The notes under the pieces are model-generated. The model saw nothing but the letters and a program-made list of their open reading frames with translations. It did no database searches and was not told the origin of the DNA. A program made the translations under genes and the position numbers. Below are positions 1 to 8,690 of a stretch of DNA of 64,000 bases, one piece after another. The stretch's first letter is position 1. Every line of letters starts with the position of its first letter. Source of the DNA: Deltaproteobacteria bacterium (GTDB lineage: Bacteria; Desulfobacterota; Desulfobaccia; Desulfobaccales; 0-14-0-80-60-11); contig JAKAKP010000072.1 of assembly GCA_021813445.1 (NCBI GenBank), positions 1-64,000 on the forward strand, in the 5' to 3' direction.

Positions 1-157
1 GGATAACTTCCACCACCTGCAGCAGAAACAGCTTGCTGTTACAGGCCCGGGCCAGGGCCAGGCCCGCGGTAATGGCCCCGGCGCTATCCGGAGAATCATC
101 GACACATACCAGCAGTTTTTGCAGCGACACCGGGCAGGTCAGGTTTTGCAGCTCCAT
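1..157 (-). CDS. Universal stress protein, N-terminal part (gene runs off the left edge)
   Basis: Not in the ORF track because it is cut by the window edge. Reading the minus strand from the ATG at 157 gives about 52 residues with the pattern of a UspA domain: a first beta strand (KLLVCVDDSPDS) followed by a helix (AGAITAGLALARACNSKL) and a second strand (LFLLQVVEV). The Asp in 'VDDSPDS' is where UspA proteins place the residue that contacts ATP in nucleotide-binding members. The rest, including the G-rich phosphate loop, lies outside the window, so ATP binding cannot be judged. The upstream side holds an interspersed repeat and no other gene. Confidence 0.75.
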   Translation of the reverse strand, partial: MELQNLTCPVSLQKLLVCVDDSPDSAGAITAGLALARACNSKLFLLQVVEVI

Positions 158-256
158 CTTCGTCCCCCGAAATGCGGATAATCGGCCAGCAAGCTTTGCC
201 AGATTATGACGCGGCCGCCGGGAAAATGCCAGGATTTTGTGGCCGGCTGTGCGGTT

Positions 257-390
257 GTAGGGGCGGACCCATGTGTCCGCCCCGGCGGCCGCAAATACAA
301 CTGCGTTAATTTCATGGTTGTACTGATGGTTAGGGAAAGGGGTTGTGTTTTTGCGAACGTCCAGGGGGCACACATGGGTGCCCCCCCTAC
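257..390. repeat. Interspersed palindromic repeat family 1, copy A
   Basis: A 134-nt element whose ends are inverted versions of each other: it begins GTAGGGGCGGACCCATG and ends CATGGGTGCCCCCCCTAC. Inside are the inverted words GCAAATAC and TTTTTGCGAAC. Four more copies lie at 3445, 13997, 18361 and 24455, in both orientations and always between genes. The ORFs reported here in the track are shadows of the repeat. Confidence 0.85.
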
Positions 391-398
391 AAAAATAC

Positions 399-1355
399 TT
401 ATCTTTTATTAACAACATAAGCGCCGTTGCTGTGGCGGACGCGGCCCTGGAGCAGCAGCCGCTCCAGGTGTTTGGTCAGCATCTGGGTTTCGATGTGGTG
501 GTATATAAAATGAGGGTCCTTGGGCTTGCCATAGAAGAAATGGCGGTCCGCCAGTTGTTTCACGGTCTTGGGAGTCTGCAGGAGCTCCAGGAGGCGCTCT
601 TCCCGGGCGGCGATGGACCTGCGGTAGGCAGGCAATGCGGCCTGAAATTCCTCCCGGCTGAAAACCCCTTGTTCGTGGGCGGTGATATAGGTCCGGGCCC
701 GGAAACCGGCCAGGCTTTTCAGGGTGGCCTCAAAAGCCTCCAGGGAAGAGGTCTGATCCCCATACCAGGGACCAAAGGGGGTAAGGTCCACGTCAGCCAG
801 GAACAGCAGGTCCTGCTCCGGGAAATAAAGGCAGCTGTGCCCAGGGGTATGTCCGGGGGCAGGGATGATTTCCAGGGTGACCTCCCCCTGCTGGAAGCGC
901 TGGCCGGGCTCATAGGGCGCCAAATCCTGCAAAGGCCGGAAATGGAATTGCTGCACCATGATTTCCCCCCAATATGCCCGGGATTGGGAGTCCACGAGGC
1001 CCATCAGGTCCAAGGCGGCCTCCACGGACCGGAAAGCCTCCGCCTCCGCGGCCGGCACGTGAAACCGGGCCTGGGGGAAGAGATGGTTATATTTTTGGTG
1101 ATCTTCATGAAAATGGCTGATAAAGACGCGGGTCACCCGCCGGGTCCGGGCCAGACGGCGCAGGTAGTCCTTATCCGAGGCGGGGTCCACCACCCAGGTC
1201 TCGTCCCCTTCGATGACCAGGGAATGGCAATAGGGATAGCGTCCCCCCTTTTTGCCGGGGATGAATTTGATGGGGCCGAAGGTTTGCACCTCCGGCGGCG
1301 TGGCCGTGGAGAGCTGAGGCATTACCGCAGATGACCGCTCCTTAAAGATTATCAC
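399..1355 (-). CDS. MBL-fold metallo-hydrolase
   Basis: A 318-residue metallo-beta-lactamase-fold hydrolase. The signature HFHEDH (HxHxDH) occurs near residue 100, followed by the GHTPGHS metal-binding motif and an 'LADVDL' strand with the bridging Asp. The C-terminal third ('IETQMLTKHLERLL') looks like the winged-helix tail of glyoxalase-II-like MBL proteins. Substrate is not predictable. The track start is a GTG that overlaps the stop of the upstream CBS gene by 4 nt (GTGA), which suggests translational coupling. An ATG at 1322, about 15 nt after an AAGGAG, is an alternative that would shorten the protein by 11 residues. Probably one transcript with the CBS-ACT protein. Confidence 0.85.
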   Translation of the reverse strand: MIIFKERSSAVMPQLSTATPPEVQTFGPIKFIPGKKGGRYPYCHSLVIEGDETWVVDPASDKDYLRRLARTRRVTRVFISHFHEDHQKYNHLFPQARFHVPAAEAEAFRSVEAALDLMGLVDSQSRAYWGEIMVQQFHFRPLQDLAPYEPGQRFQQGEVTLEIIPAPGHTPGHSCLYFPEQDLLFLADVDLTPFGPWYGDQTSSLEAFEATLKSLAGFRARTYITAHEQGVFSREEFQAALPAYRRSIAAREERLLELLQTPKTVKQLADRHFFYGKPKDPHFIYHHIETQMLTKHLERLLLQGRVRHSNGAYVVNKR

Positions 1356-2017
1356 GCCTTTTCATCATCATTGATCACATATAAGACTTCGAAATGCCTG
1401 GCCAGTTCTTCCTTGGCCGCCTGGAGCGCCTCCGGGCTGAGATTCTTGACCCGGAGATAGACGTCCCGGTAGCCCTCCCGGGCGGCAGCATAATGACTGA
1501 GCAAGCTGACGAACCGGGCCCCTTTGGCCCGGAGCAGGTCCACCACCTCCTTGATCAGACCGGGCCGGTCTTCCAGGCGCAGGCCCACCTGCACCCCCCC
1601 CTGTTTGACCCCGGTGATATCAATAAAGGCCTTGAACACATCGGACTGGGTGATGATCCCTACTAAATGGCCGCGGTCATCCACCACCGGCAGGCCGGAG
1701 ATGGTCTTTTCCAGCATCACTTGGGCCGCGCGCTCCACGGTGTCCTCGGGAGAAACCGTAACCGGATTCCGGCTCATAATCTCTTTGATCTGCAGTTCCG
1801 CCAGGAGGTAATAGAGTTCATGCACATCCAGGGTGGTGGCTTTGGAAGGCGAGGCCTCCTTCAGGTCCCGGTCGGTGACCAGCCCCACCAGCTTGCCCTC
1901 GTGGAGCACCGGCAAGCGCCGGAAACGCCGCTCCTTCATCATATGGATGGCCTTCATCATGGAAGTTTCATCAGTAATGGTCACGGGGTCTTTGGTCATC
2001 CAATCTTTTACCAGCAT
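1352..2017 (-). CDS. CBS-domain pair plus ACT domain protein (AcuB-like)
   Basis: A 221-residue cytosolic regulator-type protein. Two CBS motifs occupy about residues 1-60 and 75-135 ('DWMTKDPVTI', 'EIMSRNPVTV', each closed by a G[IL]VTxRD/GIITQSD strand), forming one Bateman module that normally binds adenosine nucleotides. Residues about 140-215 match an ACT domain ('VGLRLEDRPGLIKEVVDLLRAKG'-like pattern), which normally binds an amino acid or similar small ligand. The CBS-CBS-ACT order is that of AcuB-like proteins. The gene overlaps the following MBL hydrolase by 4 nt. What it controls cannot be told from the sequence. Confidence 0.85.
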   Translation of the reverse strand: MLVKDWMTKDPVTITDETSMMKAIHMMKERRFRRLPVLHEGKLVGLVTDRDLKEASPSKATTLDVHELYYLLAELQIKEIMSRNPVTVSPEDTVERAAQVMLEKTISGLPVVDDRGHLVGIITQSDVFKAFIDITGVKQGGVQVGLRLEDRPGLIKEVVDLLRAKGARFVSLLSHYAAAREGYRDVYLRVKNLSPEALQAAKEELARHFEVLYVINDDEKA

Positions 2018-2094
2018 TGTCTCCCTCCGTTTCTAAAGGTAAGGGCGGGGCCGAGATCGACCAGGGGTTAAGTGATCAGTTATCGAGCCTTTGC

Positions 2095-2190
2095 AAAAGT
2101 CTTTTCTCTGCGCTCTCTGCGTCTCTGCGGTGAATTCCTCCTTATTTTTACCGCAGAGACGCAGAGGACGCAGAGAATGCGCAGAGAGAA
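2095..2190. repeat. Inverted repeat of the ACCGCAGAGACGCAGAG type
   Basis: An almost perfect palindrome: CTCTGCGTCTCTGCGGT on the left and ACCGCAGAGACGCAGAG on the right, separated by about 20 nt. This word is a familiar dispersed palindromic repeat in many bacterial genomes. A looser relative (TTTGCGCCTTTGCGTCTTTGCG) is seen at about 18610-18650. The ORF 2033..2215 is this repeat and not a gene. Confidence 0.7.
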
Positions 2191-2297
2191 TTATGATTAA
2201 ATAAACATTTTGCAAAAGGCTCAGTTATCATTAATCAGTTATCAGCTTTTGGCTTTCAGCCTTTAATCCTTTACTGATCACTGGCCACTGACCACTA

Positions 2298-2891
2298 TTA
2301 TATGCGAGGTTCTTCCCCTTTGAAAAGCCTTTCCAGGTTTTCCCGGTGGCAGACCAGGATCAGCCCCGAGAGGCCGCCCGCCAGCAGGAGATAGGCCTTG
2401 GAATCGGAGAACAGCCCCACGGCCACGGGCAGCAACCAGGCGCAAATCAAGGCGCTGAGGGAAAAGATGCGGGTCCAGGCCAAGGCCATAATATAGACCA
2501 GGACCAGGTTGAACGCCGCCCCCGGCGCCAACGCCGTCACCACCCCAAAGGTGGTGGCTACGCCTTTACCGCCCTTAAACTTCAAGTAGATAGGAAGGAT
2601 ATGGCCCAGCACCGCGGCGGCTGCCACCACGGCCATGGCGCTTTCCCGCCAGGGGCCCGGGTCCAGCCGGAAGCCGGCCAGGAGCACCGGCAAGGTCCCC
2701 TTCAGGGTGTCGCCCAGAAGGGTGAGCGCCCCGGCCTTCCATCCCAGAAGCCGGTAAAGATTGGCGGTTCCTAGGTTGCCGCTGCCCAGCCCCCGGGGGT
2801 CCGGGCCCCCCAGAGCCCGGCTCACCACCAGGCCGAAGGGGATGGAACCCGCCAGGTACGCCAGTAATGTCAGTCCAAAAAAATTGGCCAT
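2298..2891 (-). CDS. plsY: Glycerol-3-phosphate acyltransferase PlsY
   Basis: A 197-residue polytopic inner-membrane protein that transfers the acyl group from acyl phosphate to glycerol-3-phosphate, the first step of phospholipid synthesis in most bacteria. The conserved PlsY blocks are present: 'YLAGSIPFGLVVSR' with 'GSGNLGTANLYR' (motif 1), 'FKGGKGVATTFG' (motif 2) and the C-terminal 'CHRENLERLFKGEE' (HREN.RL.GxE motif 3). About five membrane segments fit the family, and the length is typical. It stands alone between repeats, with no PlsX partner in the window. An RBS-like GGGGG lies just upstream of the ATG. Confidence 0.95.
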   Translation of the reverse strand: MANFFGLTLLAYLAGSIPFGLVVSRALGGPDPRGLGSGNLGTANLYRLLGWKAGALTLLGDTLKGTLPVLLAGFRLDPGPWRESAMAVVAAAAVLGHILPIYLKFKGGKGVATTFGVVTALAPGAAFNLVLVYIMALAWTRIFSLSALICAWLLPVAVGLFSDSKAYLLLAGGLSGLILVCHRENLERLFKGEEPRI

Positions 2892-3048
2892 GCCCCCTCT
2901 TTTCCACTGCCCATGGATTTATGACCAGTATAACACACTGAATTATCAGTAATTATACAATCCGCTAATTTTTAAAGAGTTAACCTTAAAAAGCCGATAC
3001 AGAAGCAGGGTATAGTCGGAGCGGAGGGGCGCAACCGGGAAAAGGATT

Positions 3049-3318
3049 ATGAAAGAGGAATCCAGCTTAAAAGTAGTGCGCGGCAAGTCCGCCTCGGGAA
3101 AGCGCACCCGCAGGCCCAAAGGGCAAACGGCCCTGGCTCCGCCGGAGGTAATCTCTCTAATCTCTTCGGAGAACGAGAAGGCCTCCCGCTTAGACCCCCT
3201 CTCCTTGGAAGAAGCTCAAAACCTCCTGGAAAAACTTTTGTTTCAGGTGGACCAAGGCAAGGAGAAAATGGATGAGGTCCACCGGCTGCAGGCCCCTTGT
3301 CTGGTACGTCTCTGGTAA
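3049..3318 (+). CDS. Small hypothetical protein (89 aa)
   Basis: I do not recognise this protein. It has a very basic N-terminus (KSASGKRTRRPKG) and a predicted amphipathic helix in the second half ('SLEEAQNLLEKLLFQVDQGKEKMDEVHRL') that could mediate oligomerisation. The ATG follows GGGAAAAGGATT, an acceptable ribosome binding site, and the stop is followed by a CCC-rich, hairpin-prone stretch. It stands alone, divergent from plsY. A real small gene is likely but not certain, since the opposite strand also carries a similar-length ORF (a shadow, low quality). Confidence 0.55.
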   Translation: MKEESSLKVVRGKSASGKRTRRPKGQTALAPPEVISLISSENEKASRLDPLSLEEAQNLLEKLLFQVDQGKEKMDEVHRLQAPCLVRLW

Positions 3319-3444
3319 TCCCCATCGCCTTGGCCCTCCGGGGCTTTTCCTGTCTTTATTATCTGTAAGTTTTATTCTCTAGAAGAAATTCGTCCGAAGC
3401 GCGACCTTCTAATAGCGAGTTGCAGTCAAACGGCGCAGATACAA

Positions 3445-3580
3445 GGGGGGCACCCATGTGTGCCCCCGGGCGCTCGCAAAAACACAATCCCCCAGTCCAT
3501 AGAAACAATGCGATTATAGAATTATGGACGCTCAGGTATTTGCGGTCGCTGAGGGCGGACACACGGGTCCGCCCCTACAA
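3445..3580. repeat. Interspersed palindromic repeat family 1, copy B
   Basis: Opposite orientation to copy A: starts GGGGGGCACCCATGTGTGCCCC, carries CGCTCGCAAAAACAC and an ATTATAGAATTATGG centre, then TATTTGCGGTCGC, and ends GGGTCCGCCCCTAC. It lies in the gap between the small hypothetical gene and the 3' end of the radical SAM gene. Confidence 0.85.
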
Positions 3581-3608
3581 TCACGCGCAGTTTGATAACG
3601 GCCTGGCA

Positions 3609-4817
3609 TCAAAAGGCGCGGCTGGCGGCGGTGAACTGTCGATGGCAGCAGCGCACGCAGCCCGGGAACAGCCCTTGGGCGATCAATTGCCGTAATTGGC
3701 GCATCCGGGGGCCGTTCCACATCTCCAGGAAAGGCTGCCGGGAGATGTTACCCACCACCAGGTTCAGGCAGGGGGAAAAGGTGCCGTCGGCCAGGATGCG
3801 GCCGGTGGCCCAAAAATCGTCGCACCCCTGGGGAAACGGATAATTAAGGTCCAGGTAGTAGGGGGCCAGCAGTTGGTCTGGGAATCTGGGCATAAAGTGG
3901 AGCTGGAGCTTGCCCCGGGCCTGCTGCCGGGCCCGGCGCACCGCGGCCTGCAACTGCGGCAGGTCCGCGGGGCCCACTTCGTTTTCGTAATACTCCCCCT
4001 CACAGATGGACGGGTGGGCGACTTCCAGGCCCAGGGCCCGGCTCCTTTCCGGAGACAGGCAGCGGTTGTGCCGGGCCACGTTCTCCGGGGAGTCGAACAT
4101 GGTGTGTTGCAGCTGCATGACATCGACCTGGAGCCCGAGGGCCAGGGGGACCATCTCCTCCAGATGCGCCAGATTGCCTTTGGAAATGGTGCAGTTTAAA
4201 GAGAGAATGGGGTTGGGGCGGCCCCGGCTTTTCCGGGCCGCCACCAACGCCTGCACCCCGGCCTGCAGCCGGGCAAAACCGCCTTTGAGACCCCGGATCC
4301 GGTCGTGGACCGCCGGGGGGCCGTCCACCGAGACATTAACCGCCTCCACCCCCATCTCCACCAGGAACTCGGCTTCCCGGGCCAGCAAAGTGGCGTTGGT
4401 CTGCAGATGCACCACCAGGCGCCGCTTCTTGGCCTCCTGGATAAATTCCCGGAAATGCGGGTACATCAAAGGTTCGCCGCCGGTGACATAGAGCCAGGGG
4501 CGAAACGCGGCTGCTTCTTCCAGAAACCGGGTCCAATCCCCCAGGGACAGCTCCCGGGCCCGGGAGTACCACGGACGGTTCGCCGGGACCTCCTGGCCCA
4601 GGCGGATGCCCCGGCACATGACGCATTTTAAGTTGCAGCGGTTGGTGAGGCACAGGTTCAGGTTGGTGGGCGGGGCGCTGTAGCCGGGCCGGAGGCGCCG
4701 GTCCCGGGGAATGCCCAGCCGGTGCCGGTATTCCATCCTCAAGACCGTGGGGATAATGAAAGGATTGCGCCGGGCGATCTGCAAGCCCCGGGTAATTAAT
4801 GACAGGGTCTGGGACAT
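3609..4817 (-). CDS. Radical SAM protein with SPASM-type C-terminus
   Basis: About 402 residues. The N-terminal part carries the radical-SAM cluster motif CNLKCVMC (CxxxCxxC) in 'LTNRCNLKCVMCRG', followed by the GGEP motif ('VTGGEPLMYP') typical of the TIM-barrel. The C-terminal ~80 residues have CDDFWATGRILADGTFSPCLN and later 'PGCVRCCHRQF', the Cys pattern of a SPASM auxiliary cluster domain, so a second Fe-S cluster is likely. The track start at 4850 is a TTG; I prefer the ATG at 4817, which follows GAGGAAAATT. It lies 25 nt downstream of the thioredoxin-CcdA-like gene and is probably co-transcribed. Such enzymes modify peptides, proteins or small molecules; no precursor peptide is recognisable nearby, so the substrate stays open. 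Confidence 0.88.
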   Translation of the reverse strand: MSQTLSLITRGLQIARRNPFIIPTVLRMEYRHRLGIPRDRRLRPGYSAPPTNLNLCLTNRCNLKCVMCRGIRLGQEVPANRPWYSRARELSLGDWTRFLEEAAAFRPWLYVTGGEPLMYPHFREFIQEAKKRRLVVHLQTNATLLAREAEFLVEMGVEAVNVSVDGPPAVHDRIRGLKGGFARLQAGVQALVAARKSRGRPNPILSLNCTISKGNLAHLEEMVPLALGLQVDVMQLQHTMFDSPENVARHNRCLSPERSRALGLEVAHPSICEGEYYENEVGPADLPQLQAAVRRARQQARGKLQLHFMPRFPDQLLAPYYLDLNYPFPQGCDDFWATGRILADGTFSPCLNLVVGNISRQPFLEMWNGPRMRQLRQLIAQGLFPGCVRCCHRQFTAASRAF

Positions 4818-4842
4818 AATTTTCCTCGAATTTAAACGGTTT

Positions 4843-6069
4843 CTACCCAAACATCAAGGCTTCGGGTTTGAAGATCAGCAGCAGGCCCAACAGCAGCATC
4901 AGCAGGCCACCGAAGAGATTGGAAAATCTTTTGTATCTGGTGGACATGCCGGTAACCTGGAAGGTGATCATGGCCGCAAAGAAGATGATGAGATCGTCCA
5001 GCATGAAGATGAGAATGTAAAGCAGGATGTAAGCGTAGTATTGCCACCACGGCAGGGAGCTGAGGCTGAGAACCTGCAAATAGACCACCGGAAAACCCGC
5101 GGAGCAGATCAACTCCACCACGTTCACGGCAAAGGCCAGGAGGATAATGCCCCCCAGGGCCAGCCAAAAACTCTCCTTCTTGATAAACTCCTGGATTTTA
5201 CAGATCATATTATACCGGCGGCCCCGGCCACCGCTCACCTTGCAGACCCCGGCCGGATTACCGAATAATTCCCAAAGGTTGTAACTACCCGCGCCTAATG
5301 CCACCAGGGCGATACTCAGCCGGACCCAGAACAAAAATCCTAAGAAAAGAAAAAGGTTGAGCCAGGCCACCATAATCAGAAAATAGACCAGGGCGGACGC
5401 CACCACAAAGGTGGACCCCAAAATCCACCTTCTCTGGTTATCCTCCATGCCCACCAGGAATCCCAACAGCAGAATCAAGACCCACATGGCGCAGGGGTTG
5501 AAGCCGTCCAGGGCGCCGATCACCACGGTCAACAGGCCCAGAGACAAGGCCCTGGTCTCCAGTTCCCCCAGCAAGGGCACCTTGATTTTCTCGGGGATGA
5601 TTTTCGGAGCCGCAGGAGGGACAATGGCGGGTTTAACGGTAAGGAACTCCGTGACTACGTCGATTCCAGGGCTGGCCAGGTTTTTCTGGACCGCGGCTTC
5701 CAGGGCGGCGCCGGTGGTCTCATCCGCCTGCCAGCCCACGAAATAATCCTGGCCCACCACCGTGAAAGGCACCCCGGAGATTTGCACCTGCAACCGCTGC
5801 CCCACTTGATTGAGCAATTTCAGGTTTTGGGAGTCGCCGCTGACTTCCAAGCGATGGATGGTGAGCTGGGGGTATTTCTTCTCCAGTTTCTCCAGAAATT
5901 GCTTTTCCTGGAGGCAGTGGGGACAGCCCTGGCCCCAGAAGAAATAGAGGTTTACCCCCTTTTCAGGGCGGGGAGAATCGGCCGCGGCCAGCACCGGGGC
6001 GGCCCCCAGCAAAATCAGGCAGAATAGGATAACGGGCCAGGTATGCCTGCCATGCCAACCCAAAGTCAC
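4843..6069 (-). CDS. Thioredoxin-fold domain fused to CcdA/DsbD-like membrane domain
   Basis: A 408-residue protein with a signal peptide (residues about 10-30, 'VILFCLILLGAAPVLA'). A periplasmic thioredoxin/glutaredoxin-like domain of about 120 residues follows, with the redox pair CPHC ('WGQGCPHCLQEK') and the cis-Pro loop 'ISGVPFTVV'. From about residue 175 there are 6-7 hydrophobic segments ('DGFNPCAMWVLILLLGFLVG', 'VVELICSAGFPVVYL') with the paired Cys of CcdA/DsbD-type electron carriers. It would move reducing equivalents across the inner membrane to the attached thioredoxin domain. The start is a GTG preceded by GGAGAGGTC. It lies directly upstream of the radical SAM gene, which suggests a shared pathway. 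Confidence 0.85.
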   Translation of the reverse strand: MTLGWHGRHTWPVILFCLILLGAAPVLAAADSPRPEKGVNLYFFWGQGCPHCLQEKQFLEKLEKKYPQLTIHRLEVSGDSQNLKLLNQVGQRLQVQISGVPFTVVGQDYFVGWQADETTGAALEAAVQKNLASPGIDVVTEFLTVKPAIVPPAAPKIIPEKIKVPLLGELETRALSLGLLTVVIGALDGFNPCAMWVLILLLGFLVGMEDNQRRWILGSTFVVASALVYFLIMVAWLNLFLFLGFLFWVRLSIALVALGAGSYNLWELFGNPAGVCKVSGGRGRRYNMICKIQEFIKKESFWLALGGIILLAFAVNVVELICSAGFPVVYLQVLSLSSLPWWQYYAYILLYILIFMLDDLIIFFAAMITFQVTGMSTRYKRFSNLFGGLLMLLLGLLLIFKPEALMFG

Positions 6070-6187
6070 ATTGAGACCTCTCCAAAAGTTTCAATATATC
6101 ATGAAAAGGTCTCTTTCTCATTCCCCCCTCCCCGGGTGGGAGGAGGAAAATAAAAAAGATCCATCCCTGCCTTAGCCCCCCGTCAAG

Positions 6188-6455
6188 GGCTCATCCTTAC
6201 CCACAAGTTTTATAACCGTGGCGCAGCCTTTCCAGGCTACGCCAAAAAACTGCGCAGGCTGGAAAGCCTGCGCCACCAAAGAATACCTTAAATCGGGCAC
6301 TTGCTTACTCCCCCTTTGAAAAAGGGGGCTGGGGGATTTTGAGGCGCCCCAACCTTAAGAACCCGTGGTTTATAAGAACTTAGCCCTGGCAGAATCTGGA
6401 CACCATCAGAAATGCTCTCCCGCCAAATTAAGTCTTATGGGTAATGATAAGCCCC
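6188..6455. repeat. MITE-like repeat family 2, copy 1
   Basis: About 270 nt bounded by inverted ends: GGCTCATCCTTACCCACAAG on the left and CTTATGGGTAATGATAAGCC on the right. Inside is the hairpin GCGCAGCCTTTCCAGGCT / GCGCAGGCTGGAAAGCCTGCGC and a CCCCCTTTGAAAAAGGGGG block. Related copies lie at about 9894-10171 and 15256-15520. No coding capacity; a non-autonomous mobile element is the likely nature. Confidence 0.75.
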
Positions 6456-6499
6456 AGGGGGGAGGGGGAATTGGGGAAATTTTTGGGAGGCCTCAGGTT

Positions 6500-8422
6500 T
6501 CACTGTTCCCAGAGAATCCGGCCGCAGTCCTGCAAGTCATAGCCGCCCATGGCCCGGGCCCCCTCCTGGAAAGCCGGGGAACGGATCACCGTCAGCAGGG
6601 TCTGGAAGCGGGGATCCTGGAAGGTGCTCTCCGGCACCACCAGGTCGTAGCGCTCCGGCAGCAGCGGGATGAAATCCAGGCTCAGGGCCCGGGCCGCGGC
6701 CAGGATGCCCAGCCCCGCGTCCGCGGTGCCGGAGAGCACGTTCACCGCCACCGCCATGTGGGTGTATTCTTCCCGATCGTAGCCTTGAATGGTCTGGGCC
6801 TTCAGACCCTGTTCCTGGAGCAGGTAGTCCAGCAGGACCCGGGTCCCCGCGCCCCGCTGCCGGTTGATGAAGCGCACCCCCGGCCGGGTCAGGTCGGCGA
6901 TGGTGCGGAGGTTTTTGGGGTTGCCCGGCGGCACGATCAGGCCTTGCTGGCGCCAGGCCAGATTGATGAGCTTCAGGGGGACGTCAGCCAGATACTTTTG
7001 AATATAGGGAACGTTGTAAGTCTTGGTGTCGGCGTCAAACAGGTGGCTGCCTCCCAGGTGGGCCCGGCCCTGGCGCAGGGCCATCAACCCCCCCAGGCTG
7101 CCCACGTGGCCGGAAGAAAGGCGCAGCCGCGGGTCCTGGCGGCGCAGCAGGGTGGCCAGGAGATCCAAGGTATTGTCATGGCTCCCCAAAACCACCAGGG
7201 TACCGTCGATGTCTTCCGGGGACACCAGCAGTTCCGCGGCCACCGGCCGGTTTTCTTCCAGCCCCTCGCTCAGGGCCGGCACCACCAGGAGGCCGTCGGC
7301 CCGGACCAGGGAAGTGATGGTCCCTGCGCCCCGGGGCAGGGGGGTGGCGATGACCTTCTCCCCCACCCGCCCCAGGGTCACCCGGATAAACTCGGTGAGG
7401 CCGGGTTTGGAAGGCAGGTTCTGGGCCGGATGCACGGTGAGGGTAGGCCGGGGCGCCGGAGTTTTACCGGCCAGGGCGCCGATCAGGGGCGCGGCAAACT
7501 GCTCGAAGGAGAGCACCGCGGAGACCGGGTAGCCGGGGTTGCCGATCACCGGCTTGCCCGCCACCACCCCCAGCAGGGTGGGTTTGCCCGGCATCATGGC
7601 CACCCCGTGCACCAGCACCTCGCCCAGGGCGGCGATGGCCTGGTGGGTGTAATCCTCGGTCCCCGCGGACGAGCCGGCATTGATGAGGATCACGTCCCCC
7701 GCGGCCACCGCTTCTTTCAGGGCCCGGGTCAGGGCCCCGGGATCGTCCGGGACGATGGGCCGGACCTCAGGGAGGCCCCCGGCCTCCTCCACCATCCCCG
7801 CCAGAATGACGGAATTAAACTCCGGCAGGCGGCCCGGGGGCGGCTCGGGGCTCAAATCGCCCACCGGCGTCAGCTCCGAGCCGGTGGGGATAATGATCAC
7901 CCGGGGCCGGCGGCGCACCGCCACCCGGTGCACGCCCGCGGCCAGCAAGGCCCCCTGGGCCCAGGGTGTGATGGCTACTCCTTCCGGCTGCACCATCTCC
8001 CCGGCCACCAAATCCTCGCCCACCCGGCGCACGTGCTGCCAGGGGAAGATGGGGGCCTCCACGGTGATGGGGTCGGCGTCCGGGTCCGGGATCTGCTCCA
8101 CCATGATCACCGCGTCGGTGCCGGGGGGCAGGGTATGGCCGGTATTGACGGCAAAGGCTTCCTGGCCCACGGCCAAAAGCCGGGGAGACTCGGGGGTGGC
8201 CCCGAAAGTGGCCGCGGCCGTCACCGCAAAGCCGTCCATAGCGGCCTGGTGCACCGCGGGTGACGACCACCGGGCCAGGGCCGGAGCCGCGGTCACCCTT
8301 CCCCGGGCCGCGGCCGTGGCTATTTCCTCCGGGGCCAGCAGGTTCGGCAGATCGAAGCGGGAAAGAAAAAGCTCCCTGGCCTTTTCCGGGGACTCCATAT
8401 GCAGATAGATGCGTCTTTTCAT
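6500..8422 (-). CDS. moeA: MoeA molybdopterin molybdotransferase fused to a PBP-like substrate-binding domain
   Basis: 640 residues against about 400 for a plain MoeA. Residues ~1-410 are MoeA: 'VHQAAMDGFAV' (AxDGYA motif), 'GTDAVIMVEQ', 'GSELTPVGDL', 'MPGKPTLLGVVAGKPVIGNPGYPVS' (the MPGxP and GLPGNPVS loops). MoeA inserts molybdate or tungstate into adenylated molybdopterin. The last ~220 residues ('NTLDLLATLL', 'RQGRAHLGGSHLFD', 'FINRQRGAGTRVLLDYLL') match the periplasmic-binding-like domain (PBP_like) found on MoeA and ModE-type proteins, and probably sense or bind an oxyanion or a cofactor precursor. It stands alone. The ATG follows GAGGACAGGCA. Molybdo/tungsto-enzymes such as formate dehydrogenases would be the clients. 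Confidence 0.92.
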   Translation of the reverse strand: MKRRIYLHMESPEKARELFLSRFDLPNLLAPEEIATAAARGRVTAAPALARWSSPAVHQAAMDGFAVTAAATFGATPESPRLLAVGQEAFAVNTGHTLPPGTDAVIMVEQIPDPDADPITVEAPIFPWQHVRRVGEDLVAGEMVQPEGVAITPWAQGALLAAGVHRVAVRRRPRVIIIPTGSELTPVGDLSPEPPPGRLPEFNSVILAGMVEEAGGLPEVRPIVPDDPGALTRALKEAVAAGDVILINAGSSAGTEDYTHQAIAALGEVLVHGVAMMPGKPTLLGVVAGKPVIGNPGYPVSAVLSFEQFAAPLIGALAGKTPAPRPTLTVHPAQNLPSKPGLTEFIRVTLGRVGEKVIATPLPRGAGTITSLVRADGLLVVPALSEGLEENRPVAAELLVSPEDIDGTLVVLGSHDNTLDLLATLLRRQDPRLRLSSGHVGSLGGLMALRQGRAHLGGSHLFDADTKTYNVPYIQKYLADVPLKLINLAWRQQGLIVPPGNPKNLRTIADLTRPGVRFINRQRGAGTRVLLDYLLQEQGLKAQTIQGYDREEYTHMAVAVNVLSGTADAGLGILAAARALSLDFIPLLPERYDLVVPESTFQDPRFQTLLTVIRSPAFQEGARAMGGYDLQDCGRILWEQ

Positions 8423-8690
8423 TGCCTGTCCTCGCAGGGCTCGCTGGCGGCTTTCAAGATCAAGGGCTTTTCAGGTACAGTGGCTCCCAACAGATGGCAG
8501 TGAGGCAACTGGGCATTAAACCCAAGTGTACGCTATCCTTGCAGAACCGTAAAGGTTTATAAAATATAGCGCTACGGATTATTCAATAAAATATTTCCAG
8601 GCTTTTCTCTTTCATGCTTGCAGGGAGCAGGCAGGGGGGGTGTTGTTTTTGGAGGGTCGACTCCAGGTCCGCATTTCTGGGACGGCCGCC

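Noticed and set aside
345-1334. 329-residue plus-strand ORF
   Set aside because: Antisense shadow of the MBL hydrolase gene; composition is low-complexity GC-rich without domains.
2033-2215. 60-residue minus ORF
   Set aside because: It is made entirely by the ACCGCAGAGACGCAGAG palindromic repeat.
6365-8263. 632-residue plus-strand ORF
   Set aside because: Shadow of moeA on the other strand; His/Gly/Arg-rich translation typical of antisense GC-rich sequence. The same holds for 8640..9839, 10489..12045, 25109..26275 and 26429..28549.
8423-8600. Molybdenum-cofactor riboswitch upstream of moeA
   Set aside because: The leader has some hairpins but I cannot place the conserved Moco-RNA words; not supported.
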